From: Helcococcus kunzii ATCC 51366
GTDB taxonomy: Bacteria; Bacillota; Clostridia; Tissierellales; Peptoniphilaceae
Assembly (NCBI RefSeq): GCF_000245755.1
Contig: NZ_JH601088.1
Coordinates: 1,005,034-1,069,033, forward strand
Reading direction: 5' to 3'
DNA: 64,000 bases
Part shown: positions 8,595-17,038 of the stretch, piece after piece
Numbering within the stretch: the stretch's first letter is position 1
Layout: each line of letters starts with the position of its first letter
The notes under the pieces: generated by a model
What the model saw: the letters and a program-made list of their open reading frames with translations, nothing else
Told to the model about the DNA's origin: nothing
Databases searched by the model: none
Translations under genes and position numbers: made by a program

Positions 8595-8623
8595 ATTATA
8601 ACAGTCTTAACTATAACTTGCAA
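8595..8623 (-). promoter_or_regulatory. Sigma-A promoter of the gls24-fakA-recG operon
   Basis: On the minus strand TTGCAA (8623-8618), a 17-bp spacer and a perfect TATAAT (8600-8595) precede the gene at 8566. The -35 hexamer TTGCAA is its own reverse complement and is the same six bases used by the rpmB promoter on the other strand. Confidence 0.85.
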
Positions 8624-8646
8624 AATTTAAATACTTTGTGTATAAT
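8618..8646 (+). promoter_or_regulatory. Sigma-A promoter of rpmB
   Basis: TTGCAA at 8618-8623, 17-bp spacer, TATAAT at 8641-8646. It shares its -35 hexamer base for base with the divergent gls24 promoter, so polymerase should not be able to occupy both at once. Confidence 0.88.
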
Positions 8647-8683
8647 ACTTCGAGTAAGGAAATAATTGATAGGAGGTGTTAAT

Positions 8684-8899
8684 ATGGCAAGGCAATGTGC
8701 AATTACAGGTAAGAAAAAGAAATCTGGAAATATTGTAACTTTCTCACACAGAAAAATCAAAAGATCATTTAAGCCAAACCTTAGAAGAGTTAAAGCTGTT
8801 GTAGACGGAAAAGTTCAAACAATTTGGGTATCAACAAAAGCGTTAAAATCAGGTTTAGTTGAAAGACCATCTTATGGTAAAACTGCTGATGCAGAATAG
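8684..8899 (+). CDS. rpmB: 50S ribosomal protein bL28
   Basis: The start at 8684 (MARQCAITGKKKKSGN) follows an ideal AGGAGGTG ribosome-binding site; the in-frame TTG at 8666 lies upstream of that site and is not used. The 71-residue basic product has the bL28 signature CAITGKK near the N-terminus and the conserved SFKPNLRRVK segment. It is a monocistronic gene with a strong promoter and a strong terminator, adjacent to the divergent yloU-fakA operon as in Bacillus. Confidence 0.97.
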   Translation: MARQCAITGKKKKSGNIVTFSHRKIKRSFKPNLRRVKAVVDGKVQTIWVSTKALKSGLVERPSYGKTADAE

Positions 8900-8965
8900 T
8901 ATTTTTTATAATATTTAAAATAAATATTAAAAGAGAAATAAAAGTTTTATTTGCAAATAAATCTT

Positions 8966-9020
8966 AAAAAATGGCTGCAATATATTAATCTTTGGATAAT
9001 ATATTGCAGCCATTTTTGCT
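8966..9020. terminator. Bidirectional terminator between rpmB and the lipoprotein gene
   Basis: A long perfect dyad, AAAATGGCTGCAATATATTA on the left and its mirror ending CAATATATTGCAGCCATTTT interrupted by a short loop, spans about 8967-9016. It has A and T runs on both flanks, so it can end transcripts from rpmB (+) and from the convergent two-component operon (-). Confidence 0.9.
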
Positions 9021-9030
9021 TTTAATTTTA

Positions 9031-10524
9031 TTATTGATATAAAATATAACTATTTAATTTTGGTAGTTTCAAATACTCTTGATATAGTGAGTCGATACTT
9101 TCATCATTGACCCACTGAATCATTACAATTTCGTAATTATTTACATTTTGAATGGTAAATAATGGTTTATTTCCTATATAGTTAAAATATACTGGATATA
9201 ATTCTATTGAATTACTACTTTGAATTAAAATATAATTTTTATCTGGTGAAATTGTTGCATCAATTGCTCCAGGTCTTCTCGCCAAAATTTCTCTCCAAGT
9301 AAACATACTCTTTTCTGTTTGAGCTATATTTACAGTTGGAGTAAAATCTAAATCAAAAGGACTTGTTACCAATCCTCCACTATTTTTTTGTGATTGTAAG
9401 TCAATTGATGATCTAAATTTCCATCCATTAGCAATTCTCTTTATACCAATATTTTTTGGATCAGGAGTAAATTCAACAATATCAATATCTTCTCTTGCAG
9501 AAAGTAAATTTAAGTTTTCCTTATAAGAAGTTAAATAAATTTCATTTCCTGCATTTCCTGCAATATTTGTTGCATTTAGAGCGTTATTTCCTCCTAGTTT
9601 TGATAATTGATATATATTATAACTTTCATATACAGAATCATTAGTATAATTAAAATTTGTCACTCCAATGTATTCTCTATTTACATAATCAATCCTTCTA
9701 TACGTATTATCAGAAATAATATTAGTACCTTCTTTATTTTTCATAAATTCAGGATTTGCACTAATACTATAAATGTTTTTTCCATTAGCATTTTGATGTT
9801 TTGTACTCTTTATAGTCCAAAGTCCTGAATTATTTGGAATTACAATATCATTCACCTTTAAAATGGCTGATTTTTCATCTTTAGTCCCTTTTTTCATATA
9901 ATAAGTATAGTAATTGTAGTCAAAACTGTTAGATATATTAATATTTCTTGCTCTGAAGGAAATAGCTAAACCATAATCATTATTAACAATATTTTTATCG
10001 CCATCCATAATTGACTCTAATTGAGCATGTTTTTCATTGATTTCTTTCTCCGTCACTTTAGATTTTTTCTCATAAACATATATTTTTCCTAAATATATAG
10101 TTATTAGTTTATCCTTATCGATTTCAACAAATTCCTGTGAGAATGATATATTATTAGAAAACTTATAAATAGTTGTTGTATCATTTTTTATAAGGTATTC
10201 ATCAGGAATTTCAGTAATCTTAGGTCTCATATATGAGAAGAAATTTACATATCGTGAACTTATATTAGGTTCAATAATATAGTTACTATTAAAATCAAAT
10301 ACTTTATTTGAAATAAATAATTCATTTGATTTATCTACTTTTTCCTTCTTTTTGTCTGCTATATCATATATTTCTGTATTTTCCCAAATACCAGAAAGCT
10401 CAAATTTCTTATTAGGCTTTTTTAATAAATTTGAGTATTCATCTAAATCTTGTAAATTTTGTTGTCCACAAGCGGTAAGCAAAATAGAAAATACAATCAA
10501 TAATATAAACTTAATTTTTCTCAT
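9031..10524 (-). CDS. Large lipoprotein linked to a two-component system
   Basis: The 497-residue product starts with KIKFILLIVFSILLTACGQQ, a lipoprotein signal with lipobox LTAC and acceptor cysteine at residue 19. The rest has no further membrane segment. The C-terminal half contains ATISPDKNYILIQSSNSIEL, resembling a WD40/TolB-like beta-propeller blade, but I cannot assign a family. Its start overlaps the histidine kinase stop by 14 bp behind a good AGGAG site, so it is co-translated with the sensor. By analogy with other kinase-linked lipoproteins it may modulate signal input (inference). It is the last gene of its operon. Confidence 0.75.
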   Translation of the reverse strand: MRKIKFILLIVFSILLTACGQQNLQDLDEYSNLLKKPNKKFELSGIWENTEIYDIADKKKEKVDKSNELFISNKVFDFNSNYIIEPNISSRYVNFFSYMRPKITEIPDEYLIKNDTTTIYKFSNNISFSQEFVEIDKDKLITIYLGKIYVYEKKSKVTEKEINEKHAQLESIMDGDKNIVNNDYGLAISFRARNINISNSFDYNYYTYYMKKGTKDEKSAILKVNDIVIPNNSGLWTIKSTKHQNANGKNIYSISANPEFMKNKEGTNIISDNTYRRIDYVNREYIGVTNFNYTNDSVYESYNIYQLSKLGGNNALNATNIAGNAGNEIYLTSYKENLNLLSAREDIDIVEFTPDPKNIGIKRIANGWKFRSSIDLQSQKNSGGLVTSPFDLDFTPTVNIAQTEKSMFTWREILARRPGAIDATISPDKNYILIQSSNSIELYPVYFNYIGNKPLFTIQNVNNYEIVMIQWVNDESIDSLYQEYLKLPKLNSYILYQ

Positions 10525-11938
10525 GTGTATCTCCTATCGGCAATTCAAAGTGAACATTTGTACCTTCGTTTAACTTACTAAATATTTCAAGTTTACCATT
10601 ATGCTGTAATATTATTTCTTCACAAATAGATAAGCCTAACCCAGTATGTGAGCCACTTGATGTACCTTTAAAGAATTTTGTTGTTACAAGCTCAATTTCT
10701 TCCTCGCTTATACCAATACCTGTATCAATAACTTCACATATTATAAGGTTTAAGTCTTCATTTTTCTTAATACTTACGATAATTGTCCCATTTTCAGGAG
10801 TAAATTTTATCGCATTGTCTATTAAATTAATGAATACTTGTTTTAATCTATTTTCATCAGCGATAATATCGACTTCTGATTCATCATAGTCATAAATTAA
10901 GTGAATATCTTTTTCTTTCACTCTTGGGTTTAATTGTTTAATTATATTTTTTACAACTGGAATAATATTAAAACTTGATTTTGACAATGAAAATCTTGGA
11001 GAAGTAAATCTTGAAAAATCAAGTAAGTCTTCTACCATATCGGATAATCTATCCGCTTCTTTTTCAATAATTCTCAATCCATCATCTATTATTTCGCCTT
11101 CAATACCATCATCTTGCAGGGTTATCGCCCATCCTTTTATAGATGTTAAAGGAGTTCTAAGCTCATGTGATACTGAGGAAATAAAATCCGTTTTAATTTC
11201 TTCTTTTTTCAATATATTTGTACTCAACTCATCCATTGTACGAGCTAATTCACCAATCTCACCTTTATAATCCATATTTGATTTTTCAGTATATCTACCA
11301 TCTGAAAGTTTATTTGCTAGTGTCGTTAATTTATTAATAGGTAAAAGGAATCTTTCACTAAAATAATAAATAATGACAAATCCTGTTAATACTGAGAAAA
11401 AACCAAATATGATGAATAGATTCATTCTTTTAAAAACTTCCCAATTCATCTCATCAAGACTTGTTGTAGTCCTGATAATACCAATTTGTGCATTGTTTGA
11501 TTTTATTGGATAATTTAATGATAATGTACCATCAGGATTATTATCAAACTTATATTTTCCATTGCTATCTAATAAATTATTGAAGTTTTGTACTGTTTGC
11601 CCAACTTTACTATCACCGGTATTGTCATAATATAAAACACCAGTATTATCTAAGATTTGAACCTTACCTTGAATATTATTTAAAAATTCAAACCTTTCAT
11701 TCAACACAACTTCAGATAGTGTATACTCAGATATAGTTGACTCATATAGTTCTTGGCTATATCTTGTTTGTGCTATCATATTTGCTTTAATATTATTTGT
11801 ATAATAGTTTTTCAATGAAAGATAAGTAAATATTTCAAATCCAGATATAAATATAATAAAAATAGACATGTAAAAGAAAATCAATCTAAATTTTAAACTG
11901 TCTTTATTTCTATATATATAATCTTTTAATTTCCCCAT
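10511..11938 (-). CDS. Sensor histidine kinase
   Basis: This 475-residue membrane kinase has two transmembrane segments (about 19-40 and 173-194) bounding a roughly 130-residue extracellular domain, then a HAMP linker (about 195-245), the HisKA phosphoacceptor motif VSHELRTPLTS with its histidine near residue 260, and an HATPase_c domain with N box NAIKFTPENG and G boxes DTGIGI and GLGLSI. It follows its response regulator with a 13-bp overlap. The architecture is PhoR/VicK-like without a PAS domain; the signal is unknown. Confidence 0.93.
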   Translation of the reverse strand: MGKLKDYIYRNKDSLKFRLIFFYMSIFIIFISGFEIFTYLSLKNYYTNNIKANMIAQTRYSQELYESTISEYTLSEVVLNERFEFLNNIQGKVQILDNTGVLYYDNTGDSKVGQTVQNFNNLLDSNGKYKFDNNPDGTLSLNYPIKSNNAQIGIIRTTTSLDEMNWEVFKRMNLFIIFGFFSVLTGFVIIYYFSERFLLPINKLTTLANKLSDGRYTEKSNMDYKGEIGELARTMDELSTNILKKEEIKTDFISSVSHELRTPLTSIKGWAITLQDDGIEGEIIDDGLRIIEKEADRLSDMVEDLLDFSRFTSPRFSLSKSSFNIIPVVKNIIKQLNPRVKEKDIHLIYDYDESEVDIIADENRLKQVFINLIDNAIKFTPENGTIIVSIKKNEDLNLIICEVIDTGIGISEEEIELVTTKFFKGTSSGSHTGLGLSICEEIILQHNGKLEIFSKLNEGTNVHFELPIGDTHEKN

Positions 11939-12615
11939 CTATATCCTACACCCCAAACTGTATGTAAATATTTTGGATTTGCAGGATTGTCCTCTATCTT
12001 AGCTCTGATACGTCTTATATTTACATCAATAATTTTTGTATCAGCTTTATTATCGTCTCCCCACGCAAGATCCATCAATTCTTCTCTTGTAAATGCTTTA
12101 TCCTTATTAGTTAAAAATATTTTAATTAAAGATAATTCTGTTGGAGTCAAATCAACCATTACCCCATTTTTCTTAAACTTTTTAGAATATAAATCTAATT
12201 CAAATGGTCCATAAGTTAAAGAGCTTTCTTCATTATCTTTTGAATTGATATTAATCCTTCTCACAAGTGATTTTATTCTTAAAACTAATTCTTGTGGATT
12301 GAAAGGTTTTACCATGTAATCATCAGTACCTTGCTCTAATCCTAATATTCTGTCTACATCTTGTGATTTAGCTGTAAGCATTATTATCCCTAAATCTGGT
12401 AATTCATTTCTTAAAATACTGCATACTTCAAATCCATCCATTCCTGGAAGCATTATATCTAGTATAACAACATCTGGCTTAATATCTAAAGCCATTTCTA
12501 CACCTTCTTCACCAGTTCCAGCTTCATAAACTTCAAAACCAGCTTTTTGAACATTTATCTTTGTAAATTTTCTAATAGCAACTTCATCTTCAACTAATAA
12601 TACTTTATTTACCAT
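11926..12615 (-). CDS. OmpR/PhoB-family response regulator
   Basis: The 229-residue protein has an N-terminal receiver domain with acidic residues VEDE near 8-11, the phosphoacceptor aspartate in VVILDIMLPGMDG near residue 53, and the switch lysine in DDYMVKPF. A C-terminal winged-helix DNA-binding domain (about 130-229) ends with YLHTVWGVGYRW. It leads a three-gene operon with the histidine kinase and a lipoprotein. Regulated genes cannot be inferred; a second, separate system lies at 49630-51640. Confidence 0.95.
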   Translation of the reverse strand: MVNKVLLVEDEVAIRKFTKINVQKAGFEVYEAGTGEEGVEMALDIKPDVVILDIMLPGMDGFEVCSILRNELPDLGIIMLTAKSQDVDRILGLEQGTDDYMVKPFNPQELVLRIKSLVRRININSKDNEESSLTYGPFELDLYSKKFKKNGVMVDLTPTELSLIKIFLTNKDKAFTREELMDLAWGDDNKADTKIIDVNIRRIRAKIEDNPANPKYLHTVWGVGYRWGN

Positions 12616-12624
12616 TTCGCCTCC

Positions 12625-13557
12625 CTAGTCTAATTTATTAAATAAATTAAATATATAGTCTTTATATTTACTTTCAACCACCAACTCTTTGTGATTATTA
12701 ACTTCTAAGTTTTTACTGAAAATTAATTTATACGCCACTAATTGTTGGTTTCTATATAATTTTGTATTTTCAGATTTGCCATATTTTCTATCACCTATTA
12801 TTGGATGACAAATATCTTTCAAGGTCGTCCTAATTTGATGAGTTCTACCTGTTTGCAATTCAATCTCTACAATTGAATAGTTTTCCTTATTTTTAATTGG
12901 TCTAATTATCGTTTTAGACTCTTTACCCTCTTCTGAAACTCTCACTATATTTTTTTTATCTTTTAACAATTTATTCTTTATCGTCATTTCTTTATCTACA
13001 TTTCCATGAACAATTGCTAAATATAGTTTTTTTATCTTATCTGTTTCAATAGCTTCATTAAGCTCTAGAACAGTTTTTCTATTTTTTGCACCAATTACTA
13101 AGCCCATTGTATTTCTATCAATCCTGTTGACTACAGCAGGTCTAAAGGTAGGTTCTAGTCTAGGTATATATTCTTTTCTTTGAATCAATAGATCGACTAT
13201 ATAATCCACCACATTATTACCATAGTCTTTCTTATCCGCTGCATGAACAAGAACATTTTGTGGTTTATCTATCACAATAATATTTTTATTTTCATAAGCA
13301 ATTTCAAGATTTAATTTACTTGTTACAGTAATATCTTCTTTTTGCCACTTTTCTATTTCTTCATCATATATAAAAATATTAACAATATCATCTTTATATA
13401 TTATTGTGCTTGGCTCGACTCTTTTTTTATTTACCTTAATCTTTTTTGTCCTTATCCATTTGTAAATTAACGAATTTGGAGCTTTTGGAAAAAATTTATT
13501 TAAAAATTTTATTAAAGTTTGATCATTGTCATTTATATCTATTTTTATATGTCTCAT
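12625..13557 (-). CDS. RluA-family pseudouridine synthase with S4 domain
   Basis: The 310-residue protein combines an N-terminal S4 RNA-binding domain (about 14-75) with an RluC/RluD-type catalytic domain. The catalytic aspartate is in VVNRIDRNTMGLVI, with N where most members have H (consensus HRLD). GRTHQIRTTLKDICHPIIGD is the second signature. Members isomerise specific uridines of 23S rRNA; the exact position cannot be told from sequence. It is divergent from the small membrane protein at 13617. Confidence 0.9.
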   Translation of the reverse strand: MRHIKIDINDNDQTLIKFLNKFFPKAPNSLIYKWIRTKKIKVNKKRVEPSTIIYKDDIVNIFIYDEEIEKWQKEDITVTSKLNLEIAYENKNIIVIDKPQNVLVHAADKKDYGNNVVDYIVDLLIQRKEYIPRLEPTFRPAVVNRIDRNTMGLVIGAKNRKTVLELNEAIETDKIKKLYLAIVHGNVDKEMTIKNKLLKDKKNIVRVSEEGKESKTIIRPIKNKENYSIVEIELQTGRTHQIRTTLKDICHPIIGDRKYGKSENTKLYRNQQLVAYKLIFSKNLEVNNHKELVVESKYKDYIFNLFNKLD

Positions 13558-13616
13558 TTATTTTATTACCTCTTTGTGTTATTATTATAGCATAAATATA
13601 TAGAAAAGAGGTAAAG

Positions 13617-13985
13617 ATGAGATATATAAGAGATTTCTTTTACAATTTCTCAGATATAATTTTTGCGATAATTGTCACAGCTTTAATAGGCTATGTACTA
13701 TTCTTTAATCTAAATCATTTAGTTAATATTGAAAATGAAAATGTATCAACTGTGCAAGCAAAAAATGAAATTGTTAATAAAAAAGATGAAGAAATTAATG
13801 TAATGATTCCTTCAAACTTAAATGTAGAGCAACTTGCTGAAATACTTAAAGAATATAAAGTAATTAATGATACCAAACCTTTTATAGAAAAGTTTAAAGA
13901 TACCAAAAAGACAATAAAATCTGGAGAAATTAAAATTAAACAAGATATTTCATTAGATGAATTAGAAAAGTTAATATTTGAATAA
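13617..13985 (+). CDS. Small membrane protein resembling the MltG/YceG N-terminus
   Basis: The 122-residue product has one N-terminal transmembrane helix (about 14-35, FAIIVTALIGYVLFFNL), a polar linker, and a roughly 70-residue domain with VMIPSNLNVEQLAEILKEY and KIKQDISLDELEKLIFE. That pattern recalls the LysM-like module preceding the catalytic domain in endolytic transglycosylase MltG. The catalytic domain with its glutamate is absent, so it cannot be a complete transglycosylase. Similar stand-alone proteins occur in Clostridia. Function unknown; possibly a cell-wall factor (inference). Confidence 0.6.
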   Translation: MRYIRDFFYNFSDIIFAIIVTALIGYVLFFNLNHLVNIENENVSTVQAKNEIVNKKDEEINVMIPSNLNVEQLAEILKEYKVINDTKPFIEKFKDTKKTIKSGEIKIKQDISLDELEKLIFE

Positions 13986-13990
13986 AAAAT

Positions 13991-14040
13991 GAGCTGTTAC
14001 ACAACGACAAAAAAGTCATTTTGTAACAGCCCATTTTTTT
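13991..14040. terminator. Terminator-like hairpin, dispersed family copy A
   Basis: GCTGTTACACAACGAC at 13993-14008 pairs with GTCATTTTGTAACAGC at 14015-14030 across an A6 loop, with two mismatches, followed by T7 on the plus strand. It lies between convergent genes and can serve both. Closely related hairpins occur at 51645-51684 and 57569-57612. Confidence 0.85.
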
Positions 14041-14057
14041 ATGTAGAATTTAACAAA

Positions 14058-14594
14058 TTAACTATTAATATAGTTTTCTATCAATGAAACTCTATCTTCA
14101 AAACAAAATATATTTTTAGAAATAAGTAAATCTTTTATTTTTTCATTTTTTGTATGTAAAATAATCTTTTCCTTATTTTTAAAATATATCTCAAAGATTT
14201 TTTTATTTAACGATTTAGAATGCATATTGATATAATACGCTTCTATATATTCGCTATTTTCTAAGTTTATCATCGCTATAATTGATATATCTTTATGATA
14301 ATAACAATTTTTCTTATTATTTTGAGCAATTTTACATCTTTTTTTGTTAAGATTATTTAATCTTTTTTCTTCTTCTAAAAATAATTTGGCTTTAGAATTA
14401 TAATAATTGTAATTGTATAATGCCTTATTAAAAGAATCTAAGACCGTAAACGGTCTTAGATTGATTATATAAAATATTTCATTATTTTTATGATTAAATT
14501 CTGCTTTTGTAATTAATTTATTGTCTAACATATCAATATATTTTGTACGTAATTCAATAAATTTTTCTAATTTCTTTTCCTCAGAATTATACAC
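14058..14594 (-). CDS. Unknown protein paired with a P-loop protein
   Basis: The 178-residue product is rich in K, N, I and Y with no signal peptide or membrane helix, and I recognise no family. The first 70 residues look helical; the C-terminal half, with IIAMINLENSEYIEAYYIN, looks mixed alpha/beta. Its ATG overlaps the stop of the P-loop protein gene, so the two are translationally coupled and probably act together. A perfect 12-bp inverted repeat lies inside the coding region at 14435-14462. Confidence 0.65.
   Translation of the reverse strand: MYNSEEKKLEKFIELRTKYIDMLDNKLITKAEFNHKNNEIFYIINLRPFTVLDSFNKALYNYNYYNSKAKLFLEEEKRLNNLNKKRCKIAQNNKKNCYYHKDISIIAMINLENSEYIEAYYINMHSKSLNKKIFEIYFKNKEKIILHTKNEKIKDLLISKNIFCFEDRVSLIENYINS
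14435..14462 (-). other. Perfect 12-bp hairpin inside a coding sequence
   Basis: AATCTAAGACCG (14435-14446) and CGGTCTTAGATT (14451-14462) are exact inverted repeats separated by four bases. On the coding (minus) strand the hairpin is followed by CTTTT, so it resembles an intrinsic terminator or attenuator in the middle of the 178-codon gene. Its GC content is high for this genome. The encoded residues (LRPFTVLDS) remain in frame. Confidence 0.7.
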
Positions 14595-15010
14595 TATAGC
14601 ACCTTTACTTCAGCTTCTAACCCTTCTGGTAATTCATTTTCTTCAATGTCTAATCCTATAAATAAATCAACATCTGTATCCTTTGAAAATTTATTTAGTT
14701 TTTCCATAAGTGTTGATAGATTTTCTTTATCAAAATCAATAATTTGATATAGTCCATCTAAATACATTTTTTCAATATCATAGTCTCTAGAAACTATACC
14801 TGCAATAAAACCATATAGTGAATCTATATTGTTTATACCAAATTTATTAGCATTTATTAATCTTATCGCATAGTCTAATGAAAAGATATGAGTATCATCT
14901 GTATCTACAAAAACAATGTTACCATTTCCTCTTGATTTTTCTTCATTTGCGTTATCGATTAGATATTTTGTCTTACCACTTCCTGATTTACCTAAAATAA
15001 GTTTAACCAT
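14594..15010 (-). CDS. Small P-loop ATPase-like protein
   Basis: The 138-residue protein starts with a strong Walker A motif, LILGKSGSGKTKYLID (GKSGSGKT at residues 7-14). VFVDTDD near residue 35 may act as a small acidic strand, but no clear Walker B is seen, and the protein is shorter than a full RecA-like domain. Clostridial relatives are often labelled twitching motility protein PilT, a name the sequence does not justify. It is followed by, and overlaps, the unknown gene at 14058, and is preceded by a DUF1292 gene. Confidence 0.65.
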   Translation of the reverse strand: MVKLILGKSGSGKTKYLIDNANEEKSRGNGNIVFVDTDDTHIFSLDYAIRLINANKFGINNIDSLYGFIAGIVSRDYDIEKMYLDGLYQIIDFDKENLSTLMEKLNKFSKDTDVDLFIGLDIEENELPEGLEAEVKVL

Positions 15011-15037
15011 AATATACCTCTTTCAATATTAGTTTAA

Positions 15038-15547
15038 TTAATTTTGATCATCTTCGAAGTCATCATCATCTAAATAATCAACTTCAAATCCATCTTCGTA
15101 GTCCATATCATCATAATAATCTTCTTCATAATCATCAAAATCATGGTGATGGTGATGATGGTCATGGTCGTGATCGTGGTGATGATAATGTAAATCTTCT
15201 AAATCAATTTCATTTTCATCTAAATATTTATAATATGCATCAGCAGCTATCTCGAATTCTTGTTCGTCTTCAATCATTGAAACATCAAAGGTTTCATCAT
15301 CGCTGTATGTTGCTTTGTATAATAGAATATCACCAGGTTCTTCATCTTCATCTATCGGCAATAACGCAATATAATCTTGATCTTCCACTTGATATTGAGC
15401 CACTACTAGACATGTTAATTCAGTGTCATCTTCAAGCGTTAAAATAATCTCCTTGAATTCTTCATCTTCATCTAAATCTTCAATGTCATATTCAATATAG
15501 TTTTCTTCTTTAAGAGTTTCGTTTTCACGTTCAAAATCTTTATTCAT
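15038..15547 (-). CDS. DUF1292 protein with histidine/aspartate-rich tail
   Basis: Residues about 25-118 form a DUF1292 domain: an acidic start, then EIILTLEDDTELTCLVVAQY and DYIALLPIDEDEEPGDILLY, as in the YrzB family. The C-terminal extension is unusual. Residues about 119-135 consist almost only of H and D (HYHHHDHDHDHHHHHHD), then an acidic, tyrosine-rich stretch runs to the end. Such a tail could bind Ni, Zn or Cu ions (inference). A second, tail-less DUF1292 paralogue lies at 21197-21457. Function of the domain is unknown. Confidence 0.85.
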   Translation of the reverse strand: MNKDFERENETLKEENYIEYDIEDLDEDEEFKEIILTLEDDTELTCLVVAQYQVEDQDYIALLPIDEDEEPGDILLYKATYSDDETFDVSMIEDEQEFEIAADAYYKYLDENEIDLEDLHYHHHDHDHDHHHHHHDFDDYEEDYYDDMDYEDGFEVDYLDDDDFEDDQN

Positions 15548-15591
15548 AGAACCTCCTTCTTTTATTTAAATATACCTAATTTTATGAAATT

Positions 15592-17037
15592 TTACAAGCT
15601 TTTTATTATACGTTTTATTAATTTAAAAGAGAATTCTGTAGATTCTACGGAAAGCTTTTCCTTAGGTGTATGTGCATCAAAAATATTAGGTCCCATGCTT
15701 ATCATATTCATATCAGGATATTTTTGGCTTAAAATTCCAGTTTCTAAACCTGCGTGAATAACGGCAACTTCTACTTCTTCGTTTCTTATTTCTTTATATG
15801 AATTTTTTGCAACATTTAATAAATGATTATCAAAATTTGGTACCCACATTGGATATCCATCTGAAAACTTAATTGAATAATTAAAATTATCAGCTATATT
15901 TGAAACAGAATTTTTTAGAAACTCTAAATCGTCTCCAAATGAGCTTCTTATAGATGTTTGTATCTTAAATACATCTCCTTCAGTTTTAACTATAGCTAAA
16001 TTGTTTGATGATCTAACAATTTCTAATTCTTTATCTGTAGTATTTACTCCATGAGGGAACATTTCTAATGAATTTAAGATTTCTTTTACTACCTCATCAT
16101 CAATATAAGTATAATTTCCTTCAACTTTTTCTAATTTTAGTTCAAGATCAACTTCACGTTTTAGATATTTATCATTAATTTCTATTACGATATTGTTAAA
16201 TTCTTTATCTAATAATTCTAAATCTTTATTATCTACAGCAATCACCGCTTTTGCTGAAGAAGGAATGGCATTATGTTTTGATCCACCATTAATTTCAGCT
16301 AAACTATATTTTAATACTGATTTTAATTTTAATAATATTGTATTTAATATTTTAATAGCATTTGCTCTTGATTCACCAATCATTGTACCTGAGTGTCCAC
16401 CTCTTAGACCAGCTACTTTGATTTGGAAATTAGTAACTTCTGCATAAGCATCTTTTTTATCCAGTTTATGTTCTAATACAGCACCTACACCACCTGCACA
16501 ACCTACTATAATCATATTGTCTTCTTCGTTATCAATATTAATTAAATTTTTACCTTTTAATAAATCCTTAGATAGTCCTAAAGCACCATCCATACCAGTT
16601 TCTTCTGTAGTTGTGAAGATTGCTTCAATTTTTGGATGCTGAATATCTTTATCTTCTAAAATCGCCATTGCTAAAGCAACGCCTATACCATCATCCGCAC
16701 CCAAAGTAGTGTTGTTAGCATGTATAAATCCATCTTCAACAATTAATTCGATTGGATCACATGTAAAATCATGATTTGAATCTTCTGTTTTCTCACAAAC
16801 CATATCTATATGACTTTGTAGGATTACAGCTTCATGATCTTCATAACCTGGTGTAGCTTCTTTTGTAATTAAAACATTACCAAATTCATCTTTTACTGTT
16901 TCTAGTCCTAATTCTTGTCCAAAATTATACATGAATTCTGAGATTTTTTCTTCATGATTAGAACATCTTGGTACTTGACTGATTCTTTCAAAATTATTAA
17001 ACACGCTATACGCACTTGATTCATATAAACTTTTCAT
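15592..17037 (-). CDS. pepD: Aminoacyl-histidine dipeptidase PepD (M20C)
   Basis: The start at 17037 (MKSLYESSAYSVFNNFERIS) is preferred over an ATG six codons earlier because it follows GAGG at normal distance and directly succeeds the parvulin stop. The roughly 481-residue product is a full-length M20 metallopeptidase: HIDMVCEK and NTTLGADDGIGVALAMAIL carry metal ligands, TTTEETGMDGALGL holds the catalytic glutamate pair, and RGGHSG marks the dimerisation domain. PepD-type enzymes split Xaa-His and other dipeptides in the cytosol, consistent with an amino-acid-fermenting lifestyle. No signal peptide. Confidence 0.93.
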   Translation of the reverse strand: MKSLYESSAYSVFNNFERISQVPRCSNHEEKISEFMYNFGQELGLETVKDEFGNVLITKEATPGYEDHEAVILQSHIDMVCEKTEDSNHDFTCDPIELIVEDGFIHANNTTLGADDGIGVALAMAILEDKDIQHPKIEAIFTTTEETGMDGALGLSKDLLKGKNLINIDNEEDNMIIVGCAGGVGAVLEHKLDKKDAYAEVTNFQIKVAGLRGGHSGTMIGESRANAIKILNTILLKLKSVLKYSLAEINGGSKHNAIPSSAKAVIAVDNKDLELLDKEFNNIVIEINDKYLKREVDLELKLEKVEGNYTYIDDEVVKEILNSLEMFPHGVNTTDKELEIVRSSNNLAIVKTEGDVFKIQTSIRSSFGDDLEFLKNSVSNIADNFNYSIKFSDGYPMWVPNFDNHLLNVAKNSYKEIRNEEVEVAVIHAGLETGILSQKYPDMNMISMGPNIFDAHTPKEKLSVESTEFSFKLIKRIIKSL

Positions 17038-17038
17038 T

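Noticed and set aside
13558..13616. Inverted repeat ACCTCTTT...AAAGAGGT
   Set aside because: These are simply the two divergent ribosome-binding sites of the pseudouridine synthase and the small membrane protein genes.
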